A stretch of DNA of 64,000 nucleotides, from NCBI GenBank assembly GCA_019722365.1, contig JADFUC010000879.1, positions 1 through 64,000 of the forward strand. The letters are read 5' to 3'. The position numbers were made by a program, and so were the translations under genes. Under the pieces are notes generated by a model. That model was not told the origin of the DNA. It was given only the letters and a program-made list of their open reading frames with translations, and did no database searches. This document shows, one piece after another, positions 35,851 to 47,818 of this stretch. This DNA is from Lithospermum erythrorhizon. Lineage: Eukaryota; Streptophyta; Magnoliopsida; Boraginales; Boraginaceae. The stretch's first letter is position 1; each line of letters begins with the position of its first letter.

Positions 35851-37916
35851 ACAATCACATAACACAACAATTACATGTATATCATTCTCATAATCATAAC
35901 ACAATAACATGCATATCACCGTCAAGGGTAAATGCGTGAAGTAACGCAGGTGAGATAAGTCTTTACTTTCTACTTGGCTATCCCGCGAAGTCCTCACGAA
36001 GCGATCACGGGCGTGCCGCTTCCAGCGGTCAAGGCCTAAGAGCTACCAGGAAAGTGTACTCGGGAACTAATACCAAAATTACGTTCTAGAATAAGCATTA
36101 CCAACTCTCATCGAGCATTTCATGATTAACGTAGCCCGGGCAAACTATCAATTATAAACTCGCCGGACACAATCAAATCGATCGCGCTAAAATTCCATCT
36201 TATCATTTTATCATTACAAATTAAGCTTATATGTCATTCTAGTTAATCGGCGAGGTCCCTAATTAACAATCTATACTCCAAAATATCAATTATATCTCGA
36301 CTTGAAATATTACTTTTTCAACCTAAGCGCCTTTAATAACTTTAAATCACCAATTTAACATGCAATAGCTATAATAAGGTCCAATTAAACTCCTACACAT
36401 TTAAAGTCTTGTAAAAATATCCTCAAAAGTCAACGAAACCTAGAAAAGTCAGCTACGACGCGTCCTCAAAAGCGAGCTCTAAATCACGAATTCATCACAT
36501 ATATCGTCGCGGAACCCATAACCAACTAAGATTTATCATAAAATTCAATTTATGTAAAGTCAACCAAGTCAACTATCACCAAAGCCCAAAATATCTCTCG
36601 AAAGACTTGAAATTTCTTACGCTAACTTTCGAAGAGAATGATGGGGAGAACAATATTCTACAATCCGATTTGAGTTTGAGCGACAATTGAAGAGAGAAAT
36701 GGAAGAAAAAAATGTTCAAGGGGAAAATGAGGAGTATTTCGGCCCAAGATGGAACAAGATGAAGATGGTGAAGTGTTTGATGATGTGGAGGATAAGCTGA
36801 GATATTTTAAAAAAAAATGTCGAGTCCGTTCGGTTTGGTTAATTCTCATTTATCGTACTTAAATCTCCACGAACCCGATTTCAAGGTAAGAAATTCTTCC
36901 ATAACCCAAACACTACTAAATTATAAATGAAATTCGGCTCAAAGTTTCTCAAAATAATATTATCATGAAAAAAATTATACTATTCCGGGTCCCGCGCCGG
37001 CCGAATTTTTTTTTTTCGTAACGGGTTATTACGTCACTTTCTTCTCTGACGCACCTTTCTTTCTGAACTTTCACCAACCATCACTTTTTTCTTTGACATA
37101 ACCACCACTATCCTTTACCTACCCTTACAAACTTTTCCCCAAATTTCTGACCACTACTTTTTCTTTGCCATACCCCTCTGCTCCTTCTATCCTCACCCTA
37201 AACTTTCCCCCCTGAACTTTCACCAACCACCACTTTTTCTTTGACCTGTGACGCCCACATCACTTTAAAATTTTCCCACGAACTTTTCATGGATTCGAAC
37301 TTGTTGAATTGTAGTCCATTCGTTGACAAATCAAAGAAAAAAATTTATAGTTGGTGAAAGTTCGAGGGAAGCAGGGTGAGGGGTAGGTAGAATTGCTATA
37401 TCAAAAGAAAAAGTGAGTGGTGACAAAATTCATGGGGGAAGTTTAGAGGGAGAAGTTGAGGTAGGGTGGGGTGTGTCAAAAATGTGGTGGTTGGTGAATT
37501 CGAGGTGGAGAGAAATTTGGGGGCTAGAAAGGAAGCTGGGGTAAAGAATATCAAAGAAAAGTGAAGAATGATGGTAGTCAAGAAGTTTAGGGGGAGGGGT
37601 GGGGGTAGAGGGCATGGTAGGGTGTGTCAAAGAAAAAAATAATGGTTGGTGAAAGTTCACGGGGAGAAAGTTGAGGGAGGGGTAGGGTATGTCAAAAAAG
37701 AAAGTGACATGAGTTTTATTCTAATTATGTAAAGTATTTTAAATGTACCCTTTATACTTTAGTTTAGTGTTATGGGTAAAGTAGTCATTTTGCTATGTAA
37801 AGTTGAAATAACAGGTTCAGGTACAAGTGGGAAAAGAAAAATAATACAAGGATCACGCGATAAAAAATTGATAGTTAAGGACTGGCGAAAATAAAATGAT
37901 AATTCATTAATTAGTC

Positions 37917-37925
37917 TATATTTAA
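37917..37925. other. Right 9-bp target site duplication of the Mutator-like element
   Basis: TATATTTAA, identical to 27764-27772. Confidence 0.85.
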
Positions 37926-39434
37926 AAGGTTTATAAGAAAACGCAATAATATATACTCCGTATTATGAATCAGACTGAAAATAAATAGGAAAACGCAAAC
38001 AACAAATTGAGTTGGACTGTAATGATATCATCTATACTATATATAAACAAAATAGGCATGTCGGTTATTCGGCCCGGCAGGAGGTTTCTTCAGCTTAATA
38101 TCCTCAGCCCCAACTATAGATTATCACATTTTAATTTGAGGACATAATAGTAAATTACATAATAAATTCTATAACTCCATAATTTCTATATAAGACAATA
38201 ACTTCCCATATATATCATATTAATTTATTTTTAACTACATCATATATCTATATATATGAACACAATCTATATTGTCATATATATCATAAAATCTGAAAAA
38301 CAATTGAAGATTGAGTATGACATTCATGTATCGTTACATTAAAAATATTTTTAATAAGTGATATAAGTGTTGCACCAAATATGAAAAAAATATAAAAATA
38401 TTAATTGAAAATAATTGACCAATAAATTTTAGAATAATATCTAATCAATTAAGAACTCGATTAAGAAATGTGTCGAGGGAGTTCTACATTGAATGAAGCC
38501 ATAAAATTATAATGGGTCGTTACATATATACTTGATCACATTGATTGGATATTGGAGTAGTAATATTTTTTATTAAGGTTTGGGGCAACACATTTTGTCT
38601 ACTTTTAGACGTGAATATAATTCTTTTGCATCACCTTTTGATGAGCAAAAAGATAAAAGTGGTTAGAGCATACTAATTGCACATTTGCACGTATATATTT
38701 GTTTAAGCAACTCCACTAAGAACGAATTAGTACCAATAAAATCAATCACGCCCTACAAAGGCAGTCAGAGCTACTTTAATTTACCATTTGGCAAAACCAC
38801 GTTTGAGGTTATCATTCTTCAAAATACCAAAAATAGGACTTTATTTAAAGAAAATGCAAGCAACTTAAATTTTTTTTTATAGATAATATAGTTCATAAAT
38901 TAGATCAAAGTATTCAAAATACCAATATCGTCACTAGGAGCACTAGATGCTCTAGGGATATTACAATACATGAAATTATAATTTATTAAATTGAAAGTAC
39001 TAATTGTAACATCATGTAAATAAAAAAAAACATTCGAAATTGGTTGGAAACTAATATAAGTTTTAATTTCGATCTTGCCAAAACTTCTACTAGTACTCTT
39101 TCCAATTCTATGATGTATCAATCCTGTAAAAATGAAAGCAACTTATAATTTCATGTAATCATGTTTATTTTAGCCAAAGTTATATATCGTTCATCAATTA
39201 CACATTTATGCAAGCGTGGGCAGAAAATCCGTTAAACGGGACAGAAACAAGCAAACCAACAAGAAATAATCATATGAGAGGATTCGAACTATAAAACTTC
39301 TTGTAAAAAGAAGTTTTAGTCAGTCTTGTTAGACTAAATGTTTTTTATTATAATTAATGTAAATACGGATACATATATATATTATATTTACTACCGCATT
39401 TGGTTAGGTAGTTCTTTCATGAGAATACTACTTA
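37926..39434. other. AT-rich intergenic stretch, nothing recognised
   Basis: AT-rich spacer with no domain-bearing frame. A fragment of a Stowaway-type end (ACTCCGTATTAT) occurs near 37967. The short frame at 38685-38882 has no recognisable motif. Confidence 0.5.
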
Positions 39435-39767
39435 TGGTCCGTTTGTTTTGGGATAAATATAGGTTAATATTGACATTCACTTTATTTGGATATCAAAATT
39501 TTATTTTACATAGGTTAATCTAGGTTGATGTAGGTTAATAGTTTCACCCCCATTACCCCAATTCATTCACCCTCAAATATTGGTGTAATAGGAGGTGAAT
39601 GAAATTTTAATAGTTTTTAAACAACATTTTAATAGTTTCACCTACATTCACCTAGATTAGGATAATGGTATCCAAACAACATTTTAATAGTTTCACCTAC
39701 ATTCCCTAACCTAAATTAATTATTAATTTTTACCCTCACCTACATTCACCCCAATCCAAACATATCA
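39435..39767. mobile_element. Tourist/Harbinger-like MITE
   Basis: The left end TGGTCCGTTTG and the reversed right end TGATATGTTTG form an imperfect terminal inverted repeat. TTA at 39432-39434 and 39768-39770 is a 3-bp target duplication as left by PIF/Harbinger elements. The interior contains repeated TAGGTTAAT and TTTCACCTACATTC units that are complementary to each other, giving a foldback. The size, 333 bp, is usual for the class. Confidence 0.7.
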
Positions 39768-39770
39768 TTA

Positions 39771-41320
39771 AGCACAATATCTTATTAAATTCTATATTTA
39801 TTTTCTACTTATAATACACTCAACTTAATTAGAGACACGTTTTTGAAATCCGTGCGCATTATTGTATCGAACAAATGGTACTACTTAAATTTAAGTGAAT
39901 TTGAGTACAAAATCAAATTTGATATTCAGTATGGAATTTAATATTATTATTCATAAGTATCATTCTTTAAGCATACTTTGTTAAGTTCCTTTTTAATGGT
40001 AGATATAAAATGAAAAAAGTATCCGAAGATTAATTGAATCAAGATGGCATCCATTTATCACCTGAAGATTCTTAAAGACAGGAAACATCGACAATATGTG
40101 GTCAACTTACAAATCATACATATGATGATTCTATTCTAATGCTTGGAAGAAAATTTATTTCCAGGAATAATATTATCAAAACTCGAGTTTATTGAGCACA
40201 TATGTAAGCATAAATTCTTGTTCAGTATGCACTGATAATAATAATATTGCCAGTGACAATATTCTAAACATTAGGAGACTATAAATCTTACATAGATTTC
40301 CACTACTTGAAGCACCCAATTATTTATACCTCCAATTAAAAATTGCTTTTGCTCATCTTGAAAAATCTAACAACTTCCATATATACATTGTCTCAAAACA
40401 ATTGTCATATTTACATAAACACTTGAAGATTGAGTAGAATTTGGTCACCAAGAGGAACGAATTCGGAGTACATCTTAATAAGTAAGATTTCTTTCTCCTT
40501 TGATTAAATTATTATTATCATCTGTCCATTATTATATTATTCGAATAGTTGTATGCAGTTATTGAATTGTACTGTTTACTGTTAAATTTGGTGTTGTGAT
40601 TAGCATATTTGGTGAAGTAACACGAGATTAGTGTCGATATCAAATTCAATCACGCACTTTGAAGGGGATTAAAGCTAATAATGAGAAACAGATTTATCAC
40701 TTTTGATGAGATAAGGGAATGTCCCAACTTTATAGTAAACAATTTTGTTATAATTAGCTACTCAATAGGAGCATATACTTTTACCCTTAAATAAAGAAAA
40801 ACCATCATACTTAAATCTCTTTATACAGTCCCATCTATTACGGAGTATAATAATAACCAAATTACTTAGCTCATAAGAATGGTGTATGTGATGATAGATT
40901 TCTTTGTAACTTAAGCTGCATCTCATAAACAGATTATATAAGTATGGATTCATTTTTAATTATTTTCCTAAATGAATACAGAGTATTATATTGGTTATCC
41001 CGTTTAAGGAATTTTTACAAATTAAACCGATCCTGAAATCATCAAATTAGTTAAAATTTCTTAGCTTTTGTAGAAAGTAACTGTTTGATTTACTCAAAGT
41101 ATTTTCAAAACACCCTAAATATCGCGGGGACGATGTTTACTCAAATTAAAGGTGCAATTTCTCAATATATAAACTAGTAGGGATCAAGCTAGTCCCACGG
41201 ATGTCGGATAATTCAAGACGATTTACAATTGAATTATTAACTTATAGTATGAAGTTATGAACTATAAAATTATTTATAAGATACGGAGTATAAATTAAAA
41301 GAAAGGCGATGCATGTTTAC
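39771..41320. other. Intergenic sequence, nothing recognised
   Basis: AT-rich spacer with a few ACTCCGTA fragments (about 40840, 41285) left by decayed MITEs. No gene is supported. Confidence 0.5.
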
Positions 41321-41775
41321 ACATTAATTTGGGCACGCGCATGCCTAAATTTAGTCAGATAAATTGTCGAAATGGTCTCCGATAGTGGCACAAGTTACAC
41401 TTTATCCCTAATAGTATTCTTGTAGAAATTTAGTCACGTAATTGGCACAAAGTTATACTTTGGTCGCATTAGCATTTAAATCTTGCAGCTTGAAGTTTAC
41501 TTTGATCTCAGTAAGTAGCCTGATAGTTCTTAACTTTTGGTCGCCAATTACTTGTCGCGGTTAATGTCACCATGATGTTTAAATTTACTTGAAACTTTAG
41601 TTTAAGGGACCAAAAATAAACTTTTTGTCTTGCATTTCTGAGCCTTATTCTGTGACCTTTATTGAGGTCAAAATCTGTTTTGTCTGCGTGCTCGAGGGAC
41701 CATTCAACAATTCTCAAACTTAACATTTGAGGATCATTAATTTGGGCACATGCCTAACTTTGAACATTATGGTAG
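41321..41775. repeat. Foldback repeat, member of the family at 43020-44770
   Basis: It contains AAATTGTCGAAATGGTCTCCGATAGTGGCACAAG-type text (41361 onward, read in parts) shared with 43020-43060. ATTAATTTGGGCAC...TGCCTAA occurs at both edges (41323 and 41734) as a direct repeat. The minus-strand frame at 41508-41726 is not a gene. Confidence 0.5.
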
Positions 41776-43019
41776 CAATTTTTGAGTATTTTCACTCAAT
41801 TAATAATTAAACATGAATAATTTTTATGTTTGCATTTAATATAACATGCAAAATTAAACATATTTATTCACATAATCCATCTACACATTTTAGAGAAATC
41901 GTATATTACATATGAGAAGTTGTTGGATTGTCATGATTCATTTTTTTTAAGGAAGAATGTTTTATAAGATCCCTCTGTGAATTGAACCTAACATCTCTGT
42001 GGATTGTCACGATTCATTATTCAAATTTCAAATCAATCAAATTAAATAATATAAAAAATATCCCTAATTTTTCTATTTCGCTCTGCCACAAGTGTTTATT
42101 TCAAATCAAGCTTGCACCTACATTAGCTTCACTAAACCCTAATCTATGATTTCTTCTTTTCTTTTTATATTATTAAATTACGTGTTAAAATAGCTAGTGT
42201 GGTCCTATGAAAATTTGGTCCTATGAAAATGTATCTAATTTGTAAATTGCAAATAAAAAGACGACTAATTAATTAAGATGCTATGTTAATTAATCATGGT
42301 GGCCAAATTATTGGATCAATTTGCCAATTGAAAACAGAACTACTCATGGATTTCTTATTTTTGTATATATTTGCTTAGGGTCATCAAACGGCAAAATGAC
42401 AAACTTACCTAACTCAATGCCATCTTTTTCTGTAAAGCTAAGGGAAGAATATGTGTGTAGCACAAAAATGAAAAAAAAACTTTAAAAATACAGCTAGAGA
42501 ATAGAAGGAAACAATGTATTGAGGAAATAATATCTCATGGTGACCTAACCAGCCCATTTGTTCTTAGAAGTGGATCTTTGACTCGATTGCTAACATTGTG
42601 TCTTAACATTCTAAGTAGCCTTTAATAATAAGCCAATTTTCAAAAATCAATTCGTACGGTCTAATATCAAATAGTTAAATTGTTGTAGATTAATCGTCCT
42701 AGAGAGTGATATAAAAATTGTACTTAATTTCATAAGTTGAACAATTATTGTTAAAATGATTAGCAATTAGGTCTCGTTATTGTATCAGGTTAATAAGTAA
42801 AATTTATGCAACAAATAAAATTAGTAAAGTTCATCTTAATTTATTTGTGTTACAAAGTTTATTTGTATGCCGTTATTAGGGATCGATTTATCAATTTCTT
42901 CATAACACACTCAATATGAGATATAAAAGAGATTTAAATCTAAAATTATATGTTAAGAATTCATTGATTATGTAGCATCATCCAAGACACATCATCACGA
43001 TTACATGTGGTTTTAGAGA
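41776..43019. other. Intergenic sequence upstream of the ABCB pseudogene
   Basis: AT-rich spacer. GATCCCTCTGTGAATTG and GTGGATTG repeats near 41960-42020 look like small transposon scars. No gene is seen. Confidence 0.5.
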
Positions 43020-43375
43020 AAATTGTCAAAATGATCTCCGATAATGGCATCAAGTTACACTTTGATCCCTAATAGTATCATTGTAGCAGTTTAGTCCCCA
43101 TAAGTGGCACAAAAGTTATACTTTGGTCCCCAAACTAAGGTTTCCATTAAATCTAAGCATCATGAAATTAAATGTGACGTTAGTTTGGGGACAGTCTGAC
43201 TTTGTGCCGCTGAGACAAGCTACAACTTCAGAAAATAGTAGATTAGCGAAAATGTTAGTTTGGGGATCAAGTGCAACTTTGTGTCACTTACGGAGACTAT
43301 TTGCTATGCTAATATTGTGGGAATTAAAATGCAGCTTTAATGTCTTATCAGGGGGTAATTTGATAATTATATATG
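43020..43375. mobile_element. Foldback MITE upstream of the ABCB pseudogene
   Basis: The left end AAATTGTCAAAATGATCTCC and the reversed right end AATTATCAAATTACCCCC are similar inverted termini, each followed by a TGATAA/GATAAT-type match. Inner blocks such as CTTTGGTCCCCAAACTAA and TTAGTTTGGGGA are also complementary. The frame at 43123-43395 is part of the repeat. Confidence 0.6.
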
Positions 43376-43572
43376 TGGTTTTATTAAGAAATTGAATCTA
43401 GTACTATATTAAAAATTCATAAGTTTCTACCATAAAATCGATCACCGAATACCTTAATATATAATTTATTCTTCTTTTGATTATCCGACAGAAAACATAT
43501 CCCTGATTAGGTGGATTAACAAAAAGTAAGAAGCACCAAGCAAAGAAAATAGTTCATGCATGCAACAAACCC

Positions 43573-43579
43573 TATAAAT
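43573..43579 (+). promoter_or_regulatory. Candidate TATA box of the ABCB pseudogene
   Basis: TATAAAT lies 224 bp before the first ATG, a reasonable distance for a plant promoter with a leader of about 190 bases. It is inferred from position only. Confidence 0.4.
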
Positions 43580-44166
43580 TAAAAAAGCCTTCATCATGAA
43601 TCATAATGCTGATTTGCTAATAGCCTTTTAGTACCACTTGCTTCAATTCTATAAAACTTAAAGACTCTAACTATCATCTCAGCTGAAGAAGACATATTGA
43701 TAGCTACTCATCTCAAGAAATCTCCATCAATCTTGAAGGATAAATCTTGCTATAATATTTCAGGGTCATCTAGCTAGCTAGTTCTGGGCAGATAAAATGA
43801 GCTCTTTGGAAGCACGAGAAGAAGACAAATTAGAGAATTGTACTACTGCAGATGATTTTCCTTGTAATGATAATTCAAGAAACAAGAGAAGTTCAATTGC
43901 AGTAGTTTTTAGATATGCTGATTGGTTTGACATTTTGCTTATGGTATTGGGGACAATTGGGGCTATAGGAGATGGCATGTCAACAAATTGCATCCTCGTA
44001 TTTGCTAGTCGCCTTTTCAACATCTTAGGTTATGGTGCCAATAATCAGCAACATAACATTGCCAATGGAAATTTCATGGACGAAATCGAAAAGGTAACTA
44101 CACATTAATTTACGCCCCCCCTCTCCAAAAAGAAACAAAAAAATAATTTTTTTTATATACATATAT

Positions 44167-44440
44167 TGTGAGATAATTGGTGAGATGGTGCCACATAGTG
44201 GGACAATATTATGAATTGGTCCTAGAAAGTTTAAAAGTTGGGATTTAGTTTCTGATAGTGGCTTTAAATTTGCGCTTTGGTTCCTTCATGATTATGATGT
44301 TAAAAACTAACAACAAAATGAGGGTCAACATAACCTTAAAAGCGTTATCATGGCCCAAATCTCATTTTTTTGAACTTTTGAGACCAATTCCCAACTTCGT
44401 CCCACTATAGGACCATTTCACCAATTAACTCCACATATTA
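44167..44440. mobile_element. Foldback MITE in ABCB intron 1
   Basis: The left arm AATTGGTGAGATGGTGCCACATAGTGGGAC (in parts) is nearly the reverse complement of the right arm GTCCCACTATAGGACCATTTCACCAATTAA (in parts). The element fills most of the 5' half of intron 1. Confidence 0.65.
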
Positions 44441-44444
44441 TATG

Positions 44445-44770
44445 TTGTATCCGCAAGTTAATTATCAAATTGCTCTAGTATAGTGAGCACGAGTTGAAAC
44501 TTTGATCGATAATAACAACATAGCTTTGGTCGATAGTGGCCTTAATTATTACAACTTTAGTCCCCAAATTAATTAATGTTTCGTCTAAAACTTAGCAGAA
44601 AAATTGTGTCATGCACTATCAGGGACTAAAGTGCAACAATTGTCTCGGCCTCGGAATAAAGATGCTATATATCACTATCGGAGACCAAAGTATTATATTA
44701 TTATTATGGACCAAAATACAACTCGTGCCCACTAACTATCTCAAACCATTTTTACAATTAACTCTCGTAT
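44445..44770. mobile_element. Second foldback MITE in ABCB intron 1
   Basis: The left arm (CACGAGTTGAAACTTTG near 44489) and the reversed right arm (CACGAGTTGTATTTTGG, from about 44714-44730) are complementary, with further GGGACTAAAG/CTTTAGTCCCC pairing inside. It has the same general build as the copies at 41321, 43020 and 44167. Confidence 0.65.
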
Positions 44771-46819
44771 CACATACATGTGACAATTTGGTCATAATAA
44801 TGTTTTTAATATGTTTCATGGTTTCTACTAATGCAGTGTAGCTTGTACTTTGTCTACTTGGGAATGGCCGTCATGGTTATGGCATTTTTGGGTAAATTTC
44901 AGATGGTTTTCCTTCTATGTTGTATCGATTTAATAAGTTACTGAAGCTAGGTTTATTTATCGTATATAAATTAATATTTAATTATGTAATATGTTAAGTT
45001 GTTAACTAATTATATATTTATACTACTCTATCCTTCCTTGGTTGATTGATGCATTTTGACTTTAAATAGTTACTAGTGCATCTATAAATTAATCCAATTT
45101 GACATTACATTTTGTATTTATGATAAATTGAAATTCAGACGTTAGTTGTAACCATGAATCCTTATCTAGCTCCAAATAAAGCCACTCTCACCCCTACTAG
45201 TTAGTTTTGTAATGGAAACGACTACGTACATTGAGAAAATATATAAACTTTTTCTAATAAACTTGAAATTAAAGATTTGCAAGAGTGGTTTTAATTTATT
45301 CTAAAGACAATAGTTTTGATCTCACAGAAGGATATTGTTGGAGCAAAACAAGTGAAAGGCAAGTGCTAAAGATTAGGTACAAGTATTTGGAAGCTATTCT
45401 AAGACAAGAAGTAGGCTTCTTTGATTCTCAAGAAGGAACCACTTCAGAAGTCACAAATAGCATATCTAAAGATACTTCTCTCATCCAAGAAGTTCTTAGT
45501 GAAAAGGTATGTATGCCAAATTTTTTATGCTATAGAGTTTTCATTTTCACTAATAAATGTTACGTCACGTGCACGTGGTAAAAGTTCTCAATTTTTTTTT
45601 TTAAAATATTTTATTTTTATAAATAAATATTTATTTATCTATTTAAAATTATTCAACTTGATAATCAAGGAATAGTTTACCATATAAAATTTATATATTA
45701 GGAATTAGTATTGATTTATTTCATTATTTAAATAAATGTATATTTTAAGAAATTAGTATTTAAAAAAATGTACGTAGTATTTATTTCTTTCATTTTTTTT
45801 ATAGTATGAAATCAGACTTTCATATTTAGAAGAAACTAAATGAATACTTCAAATAAATATATTTTTATTTTTAATCAAATTAATTTAGTTTATACGGAGT
45901 ACTTAAGAAGTTATCTACAAAGAATATTATTTCATAATTACTAAATGAATACTTCAAATTCATATTTCATAATTACTATAGACTGTAGTACAAAGAATAT
46001 TATTTTTGCATCAATAAAAATTATACCAAAGGAAAAAATCTAATTAGAACGTTTTTACAATTTTTTATCTTAGTAATAGGTATGTATCTCTTCATGTTTA
46101 TTAATGTAAATAGTTAAAAAAAAAAAATAATTACTAAACTCTACTAATTATTAATTTCTTCATTTCAATTTACTTGATCATGTCATTTTTACTTGATCAT
46201 ATAGGATTTTAATCCAACTTTATCTTAATCATTCCACTTTTATTCCTTAATAAAGTACTTTTTATCTTCATAATTAACTAAAATAAATATTTTTTACCTC
46301 CATGATCAAATAAAAAAAAGAGGAAATATTAAGTTATTGCTAGAACGAATCACATAAATACAATAGTTTTTAAGGTAGAGTCCTGATGAAAATAAAAGAA
46401 ACAATTTACATCAAACAGCTATATATAGACTATAATCTTGTTAAATCAAATTTTGAAACTCATTATATAATAGCCCAGCACACTTAGGAAAAGATTTATC
46501 TTAACTCCATTAACTCATTAAATATAACGTTTCATGAATATAATTTGAATCTTTATGAATAAAGTATTAGCTTATTAATATAAAAAGTAAATAAGTATAG
46601 AGAAGTTAAATGTTACGTAGTATATGATTAACACAATATTATTCCACCTAATTGAGTAAATAAATTAATATAATGTTAGTAACTTGTGTACCTATTGATT
46701 TTCTCCTTCCTAGAGCATTCATCAATATATTGATAAATTAGGTAATGATTGTGTTGCTTCTTCCCATGATCAATTTAAAGAGGTCACATATTAGATTGAT
46801 AAGTCTCCGTTGAACTTGG

Positions 46820-46995
46820 AAGTAATAACATAAACTAATTATTTATTTTAATTATCCAATAGAGTCATTCAACATAAAATTGCAACTTCTTCAAGAGGTG
46901 TTTTTATGTTTAATGATTTTAATTCTCATTATTATTTAATTATTAGTTCTATAATCATTATTTGAATTGATCACTTATAATTATAATTAAAACAA
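46820..46995. repeat. Partial third copy of the ABCB-intron duplication unit
   Basis: Matches the start of the units at 47564 and 48847 (TTATCCAATAGAGTCA, AACTTCTTCAAGAGGTGTTTTTATG and following). It lacks the 34-bp insertion found in both later copies. Confidence 0.75.
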
Positions 46996-47784
46996 AAGTG
47001 ATTAAATGTAAACATCAAACCACAATGAATATTTTCGTTTATTCATTTAAATATTTAATGAAACTATAAAAATGTATTGACATCTTCCATCGTCTTTCAT
47101 CGATTTCTATGTTCTAATAGAGTCGTAGAAAACATACTGATAATATAATTTCATCTAGAATAATTTTTTAAAGAATATAAACAGTATTTAAAAAATTACC
47201 TAAGAACTATTAATGGTTGGAGATATAGAAATGGTTAAATTATAATGTCCTTGGAACCTTTCTTTGATTCTTCTTACTCCAAAATGATTGACAACATGCA
47301 TATGAATCATTATAAGAAAATGAATAAAAGTTAATATTGTAATCTTTCTCTGTTATTTGAGTTATGACGTTGAAATTACATAATACCTAGTATAAAATAA
47401 TGGGTATTTATAGAACAAATAATATGCTATTTTTTAGGTAACTATGAAAAGGTAGAATAATGAGAATCATGTAACTTTCAAACATTTTAATGTGAGGTAT
47501 TATGGAGTAAATACATAAATATAATTATTTATTTTAATTCTCCAATGTTGGTTGTGTCAGTATTGCTTTGTAATTAGTTTTATGTGGGAGGGAATTTAAT
47601 CTTAACATAAAATGGAAGAAACATAATTAGAATGAAGTAATAACATAAACATAATTATTTATTTTGATTATCCAATAGAGTCATGTAACATAAAGTTGTA
47701 ACTTCTTCATGAGGTGTTTTTATGTTTAATGATTTTTAATTCTCATTATTATTTAGTTATTGTTGTAGTTCGATAATCATTATT

Positions 47785-47818
47785 TTTTTAACGGAGTAAC
47801 CCGCAGCCGCTACTCTTT
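47785..47818 (-). mobile_element. Truncated retroposon tail with 13-bp target duplication (copy 1)
   Basis: A 34-bp insert, read on the minus strand as AAGAGTAGCGGCTGCGGGTT..., ending in a run of A, is flanked by GATAATCATTATT on both sides (47772-47784 and 47819-47831). The related sequence near 46950 has the empty site. The A-tail and long target duplication fit a 5'-truncated SINE or LINE. Confidence 0.65.

Larger units (their letters stand above)
33519..37032 (-). repeat. Right LTR of the nested gypsy-type element (5' LTR, element on minus strand)
   Basis: About 3.51 kb, starting TGTAGCGACCCGCCC on the plus strand and ending AACGGGTTATTAC at 37032. It pairs with 27997-31570. AT-rich stretches are almost identical between the two, while short C/G-rich spots differ by small substitutions and indels. 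It carries the same palindrome array and minisatellite. Confidence 0.8.
27773..37916. mobile_element. Mutator-like foldback element, interrupted by a gypsy-type LTR element
   Basis: The ends are inverted (GGCTAATTA on the left; GACTAATTA when the right end is reversed) and the arms stay complementary for at least 220 bp. For example TATTATTCTTCGTTTCCCACTTG (in part) at about 27856 matches the reverse of 37830-37850. The whole is flanked by a perfect 9-bp direct repeat, TATATTTAA, at 27764-27772 and 37917-37925. Nine-base target duplications and long inverted arms are the mark of Mutator-like elements. Its own DNA is only 27773-27996 and 37033-37916 (about 1.1 kb), nearly all in one imperfect hairpin, so it is non-autonomous. 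The 9-kb rest is the nested element at 27997-37032. Confidence 0.85.

Noticed and set aside
37396..37660. Minus-strand frames rich in proline, serine and leucine
   Set aside because: They come from the purine-rich arm of the Mutator-like foldback element.
43123..43395. 90-codon open frame upstream of ABCB
   Set aside because: It lies wholly within a foldback MITE and has no protein motif.
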